Positions 1 to 6,948 are shown, counted from the stretch's first letter. The stretch: DNA of 8,727 bases from Flavobacteriaceae bacterium (GCA_947472705.1 CANJDA010000088.1:1-8727); one strand, 5' to 3'. Notes: generated from the letters alone by a model not told the origin. Numbers and translations are program-made.

Positions 1-441
1 ATCAACATTATAGGATGTTACTTTTCCAAAAGTAGATCTGTCTTTTTCATTATGTCCTAATCCCCATAATACAGTCTTTTTTCCTTTTTCTGCCAAATGT
101 TCAAACATTTTTATAGGCTTTTCAAAACTAGGTCTATTTAATAATCCGCCACCACCGATAATTAGAGAATTGTTCACAATTAGATCATGGTAATGGTCTA
201 ATACTGCTTGATCAGAATCTTTATAACCAGAAATATCTAGCTCTTTTCCTTTTAATTGATCAAAATAATGATGAGGGCCACAATAAAAATCACCAGCATT
301 TCTTAAGTCTATTCCATGAATATTGATAACACCGTTGTCTTTTAAATCATCACAATTTAGGATACCTTTTATTACTTTGTTTTTTTTGTTTAGCCTGTTG
401 AAATAGGTAAGACGTTGAATTATGAAGTTTTTGGCACTCAT
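1..441 (-). CDS. Polysaccharide pyruvyl transferase family protein, N-terminal part (cut by window edge)
   Basis: The reading frame starts at an ATG at 441 (MSAKNFIIQRLTYFNR) and stays open for 147 codons to base 1, so the C-terminal part is missing. Two features recall the polysaccharide pyruvyl transferase family (PF04230; CsaB/WcaK type): an early N-x-GD segment followed by a glycine/proline turn (RNAGDFYCGPHHYF, about residues 57-70), and a glycine-rich strand-turn IIGGGGLLNRPSF at about 103-115, followed by a TVLWGLGHNE strand. Members of the family transfer pyruvate ketals, or in some branches other groups, to sugars of exopolysaccharide or cell-wall polymers, and many homologues sit in glycan clusters. 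The neighbouring glycosyltransferases support a surface-glycan role. The acceptor sugar cannot be deduced, and the catalytic C-terminal region is outside the window. A -7 promoter element lies just upstream at 462-469. The family call is from motif recognition only. Confidence 0.75.
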   Translation of the reverse strand, partial: MSAKNFIIQRLTYFNRLNKKNKVIKGILNCDDLKDNGVINIHGIDLRNAGDFYCGPHHYFDQLKGKELDISGYKDSDQAVLDHYHDLIVNNSLIIGGGGLLNRPSFEKPIKMFEHLAEKGKKTVLWGLGHNEKDRSTFGKVTSYNVD

Positions 442-461
442 TAGTATTGAATTTAGAAGAG

Positions 462-469
462 CAAAAGTA
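462..469 (-). promoter_or_regulatory. Predicted -7 promoter element for the pyruvyl transferase gene
   Basis: The reverse complement reads TACTTTTG, a perfect match to the Bacteroidota -7 consensus TAnnTTTG. Its last G is 21 nt from the A of the ATG at 441, which implies a leader of about 15 nt. No good -33 TTG was seen at the usual spacing. Confidence 0.55.
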
Positions 470-588
470 GCTATTTTTTGTATAAAAAATTTGTTTCCAG
501 AGGGAATCCTCTTTTTTAAATAGGACTTTAATCGGATAGTTTTAGCTTAATTTCATATATGAATTCGTTATTTTGCAAATTATCTAAT

Positions 589-596
589 TAAATTTG
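589..596 (+). promoter_or_regulatory. Predicted -7 promoter element for the kinase-like gene
   Basis: TAAATTTG is a perfect match to TAnnTTTG. It ends only 15 nt before the ATG at 611, so the leader would be under 10 nt, close to leaderless. The TTTG at 572-575 is only 13 nt upstream, too close to be a normal -33 element, so this call is weaker than the others. Confidence 0.4.
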
Positions 597-610
597 TAAA
601 AAAACAGTAG

Positions 611-1372
611 ATGGAGTTTCGTCTAAATTCAAAAAGCAATTTTTCTCAATCCAGTATTATTTCCATACTACAAAATTTTTCCGATACTGGAAAAATGTTT
701 ATAGACGGCAGAAGAAATAAAATCAAATTATTTGAATTAAATGGTAAAACTCTCAATATAAAATCGTTCAAAGTTCCCCATCTTATTAATAAAATTATTT
801 ATCAATATTTTAGGAAATCCAAAGCCAAGCGCTCATTTGAATATGCCAAAAAATTAATTGAAAATGGTATTGGAACTCCAGAACCTATTGCTTATTTAGA
901 GAATTCGGATTTTATTGGTTTAAAAGATAGTTATTATGTCAGTGAACACCTAGAAGCCGATTTAACCTATAGAGAGTTGGTAGAAATACCCAATTATCCT
1001 GACAGTGAGAATATTCTCCGTCAATTTACTCGATTTTCATATAATATGCATCAAAAAGGGATTGAATTTAAAGATCATTCTCCAGGTAATACGTTGATAA
1101 AAAAGAATGAAAATGGCACCTATGATTTTTTCCTAGTCGATTTGAATCGAATGGAATTTCACAATGAAATGTCATTTAAATTGCGCATGAAAAATCTTTG
1201 TCGATTAACGCCTCATAAAGAAATGGTGGAAATAATGAGTAATGAATACGCCAAAGTTTCGGGCGAATCCGAAGAAAAAATAGTTGCCTCGCTTTGGAAA
1301 ATGACTGCTGATTTTCAATACCGCTACTATCGCAAGAAAAGAATCAAAAAGAAATTGAAGTTTTGGAAGTAA
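611..1372 (+). CDS. Kdo/lipopolysaccharide kinase-like protein (WaaP/KdkA/InaA type)
   Basis: A 253-aa soluble protein with a compact eukaryotic-like kinase fold signature, resembling the LPS core and Kdo kinases (PF06293). Family members phosphorylate heptose or Kdo of the lipid A-core on the cytoplasmic side of the inner membrane. The likely ATP-binding lysine is K51 (LNIKSFK). A helix-C-like segment follows at about 74-95 (RSFEYAKKLIENGIGTPEPI). The catalytic loop is FKDHSPGNTLIK (153-164), giving D155 and N160, and the metal-binding DFG-equivalent is VDLNR (176-180) with D177. The C-terminus is very basic (239-253, RKKRIKKKLKFWK), as suits contact with anionic membrane. The first ATG is used; the next Met, at residue 29, would remove part of the N-lobe. 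A GT2 gene follows 42 bp downstream on the same strand. Substrate is inferred: a phosphorylated Kdo would match the single-Kdo cores known in Bacteroidota. Confidence 0.8.
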   Translation: MEFRLNSKSNFSQSSIISILQNFSDTGKMFIDGRRNKIKLFELNGKTLNIKSFKVPHLINKIIYQYFRKSKAKRSFEYAKKLIENGIGTPEPIAYLENSDFIGLKDSYYVSEHLEADLTYRELVEIPNYPDSENILRQFTRFSYNMHQKGIEFKDHSPGNTLIKKNENGTYDFFLVDLNRMEFHNEMSFKLRMKNLCRLTPHKEMVEIMSNEYAKVSGESEEKIVASLWKMTADFQYRYYRKKRIKKKLKFWK

Positions 1373-1414
1373 AATTTATTAAAAAATAGTATTTTTCACT
1401 TCTGATATATTTTA

Positions 1415-2227
1415 ATGAAAGTTTCTGTAATCATTACTACTTACAATGCCGAAGATTGGTTGCGAAAAGTCCTTGTTGGCTTTAGCGTTCAAACTGAAAC
1501 CGACTTTGAACTAGTGATTGCTGATGACGGTTCTACTTCTAAAACAAAAGAACTAATTGATAGTTTTTCATCAAAATTTAAGCACCCAATTGTGCATGTT
1601 TGGCAGGAAGATGATGGATTCCAAAAATCAAAAATTCTCAACAAAGCCATACTGAAAACTAATTCCGATTATTTATTGTTTACCGATGGAGATTGTATTC
1701 CGCGTAAAGACTATGTTGCTGTTCACTTGAAATATAAAGAGGATGGTTATTTTCTCTCAGGCGGTTATTTTAAATTATCAATGATCATTTCACAAGCTAT
1801 TTCTGAAAATGATATTATTTCCCAAAAGTGTTTTCAGCTTTCCTGGTTGAAAAAGCAAGGATTGAAAATGAATTTTAAAATCACGAAACTCACTCATAGT
1901 AAGCTTTTTGCCAATTTTATGAATTGGATTACACCTACTAAACGTTCTTGGAACGGACATAATTCATCAGGATTCAAGAAAGATATTTTAGCAGTAAATG
2001 GTTTTAATCACGAAATGAAATACGGCGGATTGGACAGAGAATTAGGAGAACGTTTGTTTAATTTGGGATTACTTTCCAAACAAATTCGTTACAGTGCTAT
2101 ATGCCTGCATTTGGATCATGCAAGAGGGTATTCGAGCTCAGAAATTTGGGAGAAAAACAATGCCATTAGAGCCTATAATAAAAAGCAAAAAGTCATTCAA
2201 ATTGAAAATGGTATTTCGACTCTTTAG
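1415..2227 (+). CDS. Family 2 glycosyltransferase with galactosyltransferase-like C-terminal motif
   Basis: A 270-aa GT-A fold enzyme predicted to add a sugar from a nucleotide-sugar donor to a surface glycan or LPS core. The N-terminus MKVSVIITTYNAEDWL is the classic GT2 opening. DDGS (37-40) binds the nucleotide, the DxD metal-binding motif is D91-G92-D93 (LLFTDGDCI), and FLSGGYF (113-119) lies in the acceptor region. The segment YGGLDRELGERL (203-214) matches the Gly-Gly-x-D/E motif of the galactosyltransferase C-terminal domain (PF02709-like) found in chondroitin-polymerase-type GT2s. No membrane segment is seen, so the protein is probably cytosolic or peripheral. It lies 42 bp after the kinase-like gene with no clear promoter in between, so co-transcription is likely. 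Its TAG stop overlaps the stop of the opposing GT9 gene. Donor and acceptor sugars cannot be read from sequence. Confidence 0.88.
   Translation: MKVSVIITTYNAEDWLRKVLVGFSVQTETDFELVIADDGSTSKTKELIDSFSSKFKHPIVHVWQEDDGFQKSKILNKAILKTNSDYLLFTDGDCIPRKDYVAVHLKYKEDGYFLSGGYFKLSMIISQAISENDIISQKCFQLSWLKKQGLKMNFKITKLTHSKLFANFMNWITPTKRSWNGHNSSGFKKDILAVNGFNHEMKYGGLDRELGERLFNLGLLSKQIRYSAICLHLDHARGYSSSEIWEKNNAIRAYNKKQKVIQIENGISTL
2224..2227. other. Overlapping convergent stop codons (tail-to-tail genes)
   Basis: The plus-strand GT2 ends with TAG at 2225-2227 and the minus-strand GT9 ends with TAA (complement of 2224-2226), so the coding regions overlap. There is no room between them for a conventional bidirectional terminator, and I saw no GC-rich hairpin with a T-run on either side. 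Confidence 0.9.
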
Positions 2228-3303
2228 TTTTTTGGAAATCCTAAATCTTTGAAATACGTTTCTAATTTCTCTAAAATCAATTCCAATGGGTATTCATCAA
2301 AGTATTTAAAAGTATGCTCTTTGATGTATTTCTCATCGTGTTGCTCGTAGATTTCCGGTTTCAAATCTTTTAAATGAATAGACATGTTCCCTTTTTCATT
2401 TTCAAAAATCTGCCAAGTTTCCTTATCTACAGATGGAGAGAATAAAGAAAACGTGGGAACGTCTAGAGCTTTTGCCATATTTACTGAACCACCTTCATTG
2501 CCAATAAGCATATCACATTGTGACAATAAACCTAAGAAAGGTCGTAATCCTTTGGCATACAAATCAAAATGGATGTGCTGTTGGGTTTTTTTACTACAGT
2601 AATCATATACTTTCTGGGCTTCGTCTTTTTGTGATGGAATATAGTTGAAGAGGATATCCGCATCCAATTTCTCAACCGCATAATCAATAATCTTCGCCAT
2701 GTTTTCCAACGGATAGGTTTTGTACCATTCGCTACCTAAAATTCCCATCATGAGTAATGGTTTTTTACCCACTTCGATACCAAACTTACTCAACAAATCT
2801 TTGGCTTCTAGAATTTCTTTTGGTGTTAAAAATATCTTTGGTTTATAGTCGGTTATAGCTTCTTTAATTAGTGGTTTCAACAATAATAAACGGTTGTCAA
2901 TGGCTAATCCCAATTCTGATTTGGTTCCATTTGGAATGCGTTTCATATTGTAATTGTAAAAGATTTTTGAATACCCTTTATCATACGAAATCTTATACTT
3001 TGCACCCGAAAACAGTGTGATTAAATTGGTTTCCAATTTGCTATACGCATCAATAACAACGTCGTAATTGTTCTTTCTGATTTGAAAAATGAACTTCAAT
3101 AATTTAGGATAGGATTTCCGAACTTCATTTGTCAAAATAATTATGTTGTCAATATTAGGATTCTCTTTCAGCACATCCACACAATTGGGATAACACATAT
3201 AATCAACAGTGGCATCGGGATAAAACTTTTTTAAGTTGTTTGATAAAATGGTGCTCGTAAGCACATCGCCAATTCTTTTTTGTTGAATTACAAGTATTTT
3301 CAT
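2224..3303 (-). CDS. Family 9 glycosyltransferase (ADP-heptose:LPS heptosyltransferase-like)
   Basis: A 359-aa GT-B fold protein of the WaaC/WaaF/WaaQ family (GT9, PF01075), about the usual length. The N-terminal signature MKILVIQQKRIGDVLTSTIL holds IGD (11-13), where D13 matches the catalytic aspartate of WaaC. The C-terminal Rossmann half has MGILGSEWYKTYP (186-198), with K195 in the position of the sugar-phosphate-binding lysine, and IGNEGGSVNMAKAL (267-280), the nucleotide-sugar motif. In that motif E270 replaces the usual Asp and N275 replaces the usual His of the D-S/T-G-x-x-H pattern. This form is probably a lineage variant, but the donor could differ from ADP-heptose. It is the last gene of the minus-strand operon, 7 bp after the WaaE-like GT2, which supports a role in LPS inner core assembly on the cytoplasmic face of the membrane. 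Confidence 0.88.
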   Translation of the reverse strand: MKILVIQQKRIGDVLTSTILSNNLKKFYPDATVDYMCYPNCVDVLKENPNIDNIIILTNEVRKSYPKLLKFIFQIRKNNYDVVIDAYSKLETNLITLFSGAKYKISYDKGYSKIFYNYNMKRIPNGTKSELGLAIDNRLLLLKPLIKEAITDYKPKIFLTPKEILEAKDLLSKFGIEVGKKPLLMMGILGSEWYKTYPLENMAKIIDYAVEKLDADILFNYIPSQKDEAQKVYDYCSKKTQQHIHFDLYAKGLRPFLGLLSQCDMLIGNEGGSVNMAKALDVPTFSLFSPSVDKETWQIFENEKGNMSIHLKDLKPEIYEQHDEKYIKEHTFKYFDEYPLELILEKLETYFKDLGFPKN

Positions 3304-3310
3304 CGAAAGT

Positions 3311-4087
3311 TTATTTTTTGTTTAATCGTTCCAATTCCTGATAGCGTACATATACGCTTAGAGCATTTAAGTAGCAAATTATGATGCCTTTTTTACCATC
3401 TAAAATTCCCAAACGGATAAAATAATCATATAAAAATTTATAAGTGGGTTTTATAAAACGGTGAAAAAAACTACTTTTTTTATTTTTCAAAAATAGCTCT
3501 TTGGCTCTGAGTTTCCCGTAGCTGATCATTTTTCTTTTATAAATACTATAATCTGCATAGGAATAATGAACTAGTTTATTTTTTAAAGTACCAACTGTAC
3601 CTTTAACATCAAGAGTTTCATGCACCAATCGTTCACTTTTGTATTGTGCTTTGTCTTTTTTGAATAGTCGAAAATTTTTATCAGTTTGCCACCCACTAAA
3701 ATGTAATGGTTTATTTTTAAATATGAATTTTCTAACAAAATAATAGGCATCTTTGGCATTTTCTGAATCAACAGTTTGCAAAATTTCTTCTTTTAGAGCC
3801 TTTGTAATTCGTTCGTCAGCATCCAAAAAAAGAACCCAATTATTTTTGGCATAAGACAGTGCCAAGTTTCGCTGCTTAGTGAAATCTTCAAACTTGTTTT
3901 GAACCAAAATAACTTTAGGAAATGATTTAATTATTTCAACAGTTTTATCGGTACTGAATGAGTCTACAATAATTAATTCATCCACAAAGCTCAAATTTTC
4001 AATTAATTCCTTAATGTGATATTCTTCGTTATATGTGATAACCAAACCACTAATGGTATTTTTTTTAGAGTTTTCCATCGTCTTCAT
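3311..4087 (-). CDS. Family 2 glycosyltransferase, WaaE/KdtX-like LPS core enzyme
   Basis: A 258-aa GT2 closely resembling the LPS core beta-1,4-glucosyltransferase WaaE/KdtX group. Diagnostic segments are SGLVITYNEE (13-22), VDELIIVDSFSTDKT (35-49), FEDFTKQRNLAL (66-77), the metal/nucleotide motif LDADER (88-93), HFSGW followed by NFRLFKKDKAQY (129-149), and VHE (155-157) with its probable catalytic-region glutamate. The C-terminal segment FIRLGILDGKKGIIICYLNA (223-242) is also typical of the group and may lie against the membrane. The chosen ATG at 4087 overlaps the upstream gene's stop as ATGA, which suggests translational coupling; an alternative start is M4 at 4078. WaaE enzymes add glucose to heptose I of the inner core. 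The adjacent heptosyltransferase-like gene makes a similar role likely, though the actual sugar is inferred. Confidence 0.88.
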   Translation of the reverse strand: MKTMENSKKNTISGLVITYNEEYHIKELIENLSFVDELIIVDSFSTDKTVEIIKSFPKVILVQNKFEDFTKQRNLALSYAKNNWVLFLDADERITKALKEEILQTVDSENAKDAYYFVRKFIFKNKPLHFSGWQTDKNFRLFKKDKAQYKSERLVHETLDVKGTVGTLKNKLVHYSYADYSIYKRKMISYGKLRAKELFLKNKKSSFFHRFIKPTYKFLYDYFIRLGILDGKKGIIICYLNALSVYVRYQELERLNKK

Positions 4088-5955
4088 TTAACAGTCAATT
4101 TATCAGCTATCATCCTTTCGTTAAATGATTGCACATAAGCCTTGATGAGTTTTTCCATTTCAGCTGCATGCTTTTTGTCTTTATTTAATAAATTATTTTT
4201 AAGCAGTTCATCATTTTTGAAGTTGTATAAGCCAATCGCTTTTTGCCCGTCATATGCCATATAAAAATCGTCTTTTATCAAATGGTAAATATTGTCTAAA
4301 TAATAAACCACATAGTTTTTATCAGAACTAAAAGGTTTTCCGTAAGTGACTACTTTATCTTGAATTTTCAGATACTCTAAAATACTTGGAAGAACATCAA
4401 TTTGTTGGAAATTCTTTTCTTGAACCCCTTTAAAACTTGGATTGGAAGGATCAAAAAACAATATTGGGATTCTAAATTTACCCACATTAGTTCGGTATTT
4501 ATCTTCGGTAGGTTCAGAACAAGTATGGTCAGCCACCATTACAAATAACGTATTGTTATACCATGGTTCTTTTTTAGCAGAAATAAAAAACTGTTTCAAT
4601 GCAAAATCGGTGTAGCCAATACTCTCTTGTATTTTACGATTACCTTTTATAAATTTTCCTTTGTATTTGTTCGGAACCGTATAGGGATTATGAGAAGAAA
4701 TACTGAAAAGTGTGCTGAAGAACGGTTGTTTAAAACTGCTCAGCTTTCTATTAAAAAACTGCATGAACTCTTCGTCAAAAATCCCCCAATTACCATCAAA
4801 TGCTTCAGGACCCACATATTCATTTTTGCCGTAATACTGATCAAAACCGGCTACTTTGCAATATTGATCAAAGTTTTGGCTTCCGTTAAAAGCGCCATGA
4901 AAAAAAGAAGTATTGTAGCCTTGTTTCTTCATGATTTTGGGCAAACCATAAACTTTATTCAAAGAATACCCTGAAGAAATAATGGAAGTATTCATCAAAC
5001 TCGGAATACTAGAAAGAGTTGATGGCACTGCATCTATAGAAACTTTTCCATTGGCAAAACCATTTTTGAAATAATAAGATTGTGTAGCTAATGAATCTAC
5101 AAATGGTGTAAATCCGCGATGAAGGTTTTCATCACCAAAGCTTTCCAAAATAAAAATCACTACATTTTTCTTTATAGGTTCTCCTTCTGGTACTGAGATA
5201 AAAACGGGGTTAAAAATTTGGTTCAGTTCTTTGTCAGTGAAGAATTTCGGGTCGACCAAAGTTTCCTTTTTTCCTATAGTTTTTAATATGCTAAAAGGGG
5301 TATTCAATACTAAAGCTGAATTTCCTAATGAGGAATAATTGATAGCATCAACTATTCGAATAGGTTTTTTGCCAAAACCACCACTAGACAAAAGTAATCC
5401 TATTCCAAGTGAAAGAATAAGGATTCCAATTTGTTTGAAAACAACTTTTACCGTTAATGCTTCTATTGGGAATATAAATTTAGGTTTAGATAATGCTCGC
5501 CAAAGCAAAATGCTTAAAAGGATAAAACCTAAAAGTATATACCAAAATTCCTGTAGAAATGAAATGATAAGTCCGCCTATTTCATGTTCCATACCTTTAG
5601 CGGTAATTAAACCAAATGAGCTTCTTCGACCTGTAAATTTATAATATTCTAAATCGACAAAGTTAGTAGCTATAAAAAGGAGATTGACAGCATAAAAACC
5701 AATTTTCAATCCTTTTTGATAACCACTTTTATATTTGAAATTACCCGGAAATAAATGAAGTATAATGAATACTAAATTAATGAATCCAATTGCCGACAAA
5801 TCGAACAAAGCACCCCCAAGAAATGTTTTTACATCTAAATTGGTGAAATTACCTCGGTTAAAAAGTAGAAATAAAACTCTACTAACTTGGTAAACGACAA
5901 ATACAATAGTTATTCGACGGATTAGTAATTTCAACAATTGGCGATAATTGTACAT
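4084..5955 (-). CDS. LTA-synthase-like membrane phosphotransferase (sulfatase/alkaline phosphatase fold)
   Basis: A 623-aa protein with five predicted membrane helices (about 13-33, 47-69, 84-100, 128-152, 173-192) followed by a large periplasmic sulfatase-type domain (PF00884), the architecture of LtaS and OpgB/MdoB phosphoglycerol transferases. Visible active-site elements are E271 in NVVIFILESFG (metal ligand), S306 in NGKVSIDAVPS (the position of the catalytic Thr of LtaS), H422 in SISSHNPY, and D476-H477 in MVADHT (metal ligands). LtaS uses Thr as nucleophile; a Ser here is common in the alkaline phosphatase superfamily. Expected chemistry is transfer of a phospho-head group (phosphoglycerol or phosphoethanolamine) from a phospholipid to a glycan outside the inner membrane. 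Lipoteichoic acid is not expected in this lineage, and the operon partners point to an LPS core or other envelope glycan acceptor. It lies 22 bp after dapD and its TGA overlaps the next ATG. Confidence 0.85.
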   Translation of the reverse strand: MYNYRQLLKLLIRRITIVFVVYQVSRVLFLLFNRGNFTNLDVKTFLGGALFDLSAIGFINLVFIILHLFPGNFKYKSGYQKGLKIGFYAVNLLFIATNFVDLEYYKFTGRRSSFGLITAKGMEHEIGGLIISFLQEFWYILLGFILLSILLWRALSKPKFIFPIEALTVKVVFKQIGILILSLGIGLLLSSGGFGKKPIRIVDAINYSSLGNSALVLNTPFSILKTIGKKETLVDPKFFTDKELNQIFNPVFISVPEGEPIKKNVVIFILESFGDENLHRGFTPFVDSLATQSYYFKNGFANGKVSIDAVPSTLSSIPSLMNTSIISSGYSLNKVYGLPKIMKKQGYNTSFFHGAFNGSQNFDQYCKVAGFDQYYGKNEYVGPEAFDGNWGIFDEEFMQFFNRKLSSFKQPFFSTLFSISSHNPYTVPNKYKGKFIKGNRKIQESIGYTDFALKQFFISAKKEPWYNNTLFVMVADHTCSEPTEDKYRTNVGKFRIPILFFDPSNPSFKGVQEKNFQQIDVLPSILEYLKIQDKVVTYGKPFSSDKNYVVYYLDNIYHLIKDDFYMAYDGQKAIGLYNFKNDELLKNNLLNKDKKHAAEMEKLIKAYVQSFNERMIADKLTVK

Positions 5956-5977
5956 GGATTAAATTTATAAATTTATA

Positions 5978-6793
5978 CTAAACTGCTACATCATATTCTC
6001 TCAACGCATTGTTGAGCGATGTTTTTAAATCGGTTGATGGTTTTCGGGTTCCAATGATTAAAGCACAAGGCACTTGATAGTCGCCAGCCGCAAATTTTTT
6101 AGTATAGCTTCCAGGAATTACTACAGAACGTGCTGGAACAAAACCTTTATATTCAATAGGTTCACTACCTGTAACATCAATAATTTTGGTAGAGGCAGTC
6201 AAACAAACATTCGCGCCTAAAACAGCTTCTTTTTCTACGCGAACCCCTTCCACCACAATACAACGTGATCCGATAAAAGCACCATCTTCGATAATTACAG
6301 GAGCAGCTTGTAAAGGCTCTAAAACACCACCAATTCCAACACCGCCTGAAAGATGTACATCTTTACCAATTTGAGCACAACTTCCAACAGTTGCCCATGT
6401 ATCTACCATGGTTCCTTCATCTACATAGGCTCCGATATTAACATAACTTGGCATTAAAATTACTCCTTTTGAAATATAAGCTCCGTATCTGGCTGTTGCT
6501 GGAGGCACAACTCGAATTCCCTTTTCGGCATAACCCGTTTTTAACAGCATTTTGTCGTGGTATTCAAAAATTCCTGCTTCCCATGTTTCCATTTTTTGGA
6601 TTGGAAAATACATTACTACAGCTTTTTTTACCCATTCATTTACTTGCCATCCGTTTGCAGTAGGTTCAGCTACACGAAGGGTTCCTGAATCTAATAATGC
6701 TATAACTTCTCTGATAGCATTAGTTGTAGATTCCTCTTGTAATAATGCGCGGTTATCCCATGCAGTTTCTATGATGTTTTGAAGTGTATTCAT
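5978..6793 (-). CDS. dapD: 2,3,4,5-tetrahydropyridine-2,6-dicarboxylate N-succinyltransferase
   Basis: Full-length DapD, 271 aa, against 274 in E. coli. The enzyme transfers succinyl from succinyl-CoA to tetrahydrodipicolinate in the succinylase branch of lysine and diaminopimelate synthesis, supplying peptidoglycan cross-links and lysine; it is a cytosolic trimer. An N-terminal helical domain (1-100) carries NGWQVNEWVKKAVVMYF (47-63). A left-handed beta-helix of hexapeptide repeats follows (about 104-205), with family hallmarks GAYVDEGTMVDTWATVGSCA (121-140), LSGGVGIGGVLEPLQA (148-163) and GSRCIVVEGVRVEKEAVLGA (175-194). The C-terminal segment is KGFVPARSVVIPGSY (216-230). The ATG at 6793 matches the family N-terminus. 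It is the first gene of the minus-strand envelope operon, with a well-formed promoter at 6842-6872 and a leader of about 43 nt. Confidence 0.98.
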   Translation of the reverse strand: MNTLQNIIETAWDNRALLQEESTTNAIREVIALLDSGTLRVAEPTANGWQVNEWVKKAVVMYFPIQKMETWEAGIFEYHDKMLLKTGYAEKGIRVVPPATARYGAYISKGVILMPSYVNIGAYVDEGTMVDTWATVGSCAQIGKDVHLSGGVGIGGVLEPLQAAPVIIEDGAFIGSRCIVVEGVRVEKEAVLGANVCLTASTKIIDVTGSEPIEYKGFVPARSVVIPGSYTKKFAAGDYQVPCALIIGTRKPSTDLKTSLNNALREYDVAV

Positions 6794-6841
6794 GGTTTTT
6801 TAATTTATGTTGTATTGCTCAGCCTTTGGGTCAATAGTGAG

Positions 6842-6872
6842 CAAAGATAGTTTCATTTTTAGAAGTAACAAA
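6842..6872 (-). promoter_or_regulatory. Promoter of the dapD-led operon (-7 and -33 elements)
   Basis: On the minus strand the -7 element is TATCTTTG (complement of 6842-6849), a perfect TAnnTTTG. A TTTG (complement of 6869-6872) lies 19 nt upstream, the normal spacing for the Bacteroidota -33 element. This is the best-formed promoter in the window. Transcription would begin near 6836. Confidence 0.7.
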
Positions 6873-6940
6873 GCGTTTGTAAATTGTGTTGATATTCTCA
6901 AAATATTGTTAAAAGCTTATAATTCTGTGTTAAGTTTAAG

Positions 6941-6948
6941 TATGTTTG
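6941..6948 (+). promoter_or_regulatory. Predicted -7 promoter element for the NlpE-META lipoprotein gene
   Basis: TATGTTTG is a perfect TAnnTTTG match, ending 34 nt before the ATG at 6982. No TTG was found at the normal -33 spacing, which leaves room for activator-dependent or weak expression. Confidence 0.5.

Larger units (their letters stand above)
442..610. other. Divergent intergenic region between pyruvyl transferase and kinase-like gene
   Basis: These 169 bp separate two genes that are transcribed away from each other. Besides the two predicted -7 elements (462-469 on minus, 589-596 on plus), the only structure I see is an 8-bp perfect palindrome TTTGCAAA at 572-579. It lies just upstream of the plus-strand -7 box and could be an operator half or chance in AT-rich DNA. 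I saw no small ORF, RNA gene or terminator hairpin. Confidence 0.6.

Noticed and set aside
1382..1396. Perfect inverted repeat AAAAATA-G-TATTTTT between the kinase-like gene and GT2
   Set aside because: A/T only with a 1-nt centre; it cannot form a stable hairpin with a proper loop, so it is not called a terminator.
857..2215. 15-bp direct repeat ATTGAAAATGGTATT at 857-871 and 2201-2215
   Set aside because: Both copies lie in coding sequence and encode the same short Ile-Glu-Asn-Gly-Ile run; in AT-rich coding DNA this is most simply chance.
3583..3771. 62-codon minus-strand frame within the WaaE-like GT2
   Set aside because: Out-of-frame shadow on the same strand; the GT2 frame is intact and carries all family motifs.
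4627..4974. 115-codon plus-strand frame inside the LtaS-like gene
   Set aside because: Antisense shadow of a clearly conserved sulfatase-domain coding region; no promoter or initiation context seen.
5339..5644. 101-codon plus-strand frame opposite the LtaS-like membrane helices
   Set aside because: Antisense shadow of the real gene, with no independent support.
6794..6841. Possible lysine riboswitch ahead of dapD
   Set aside because: The predicted leader is about 43 nt, far shorter than an L-box, and no matching stems were seen.
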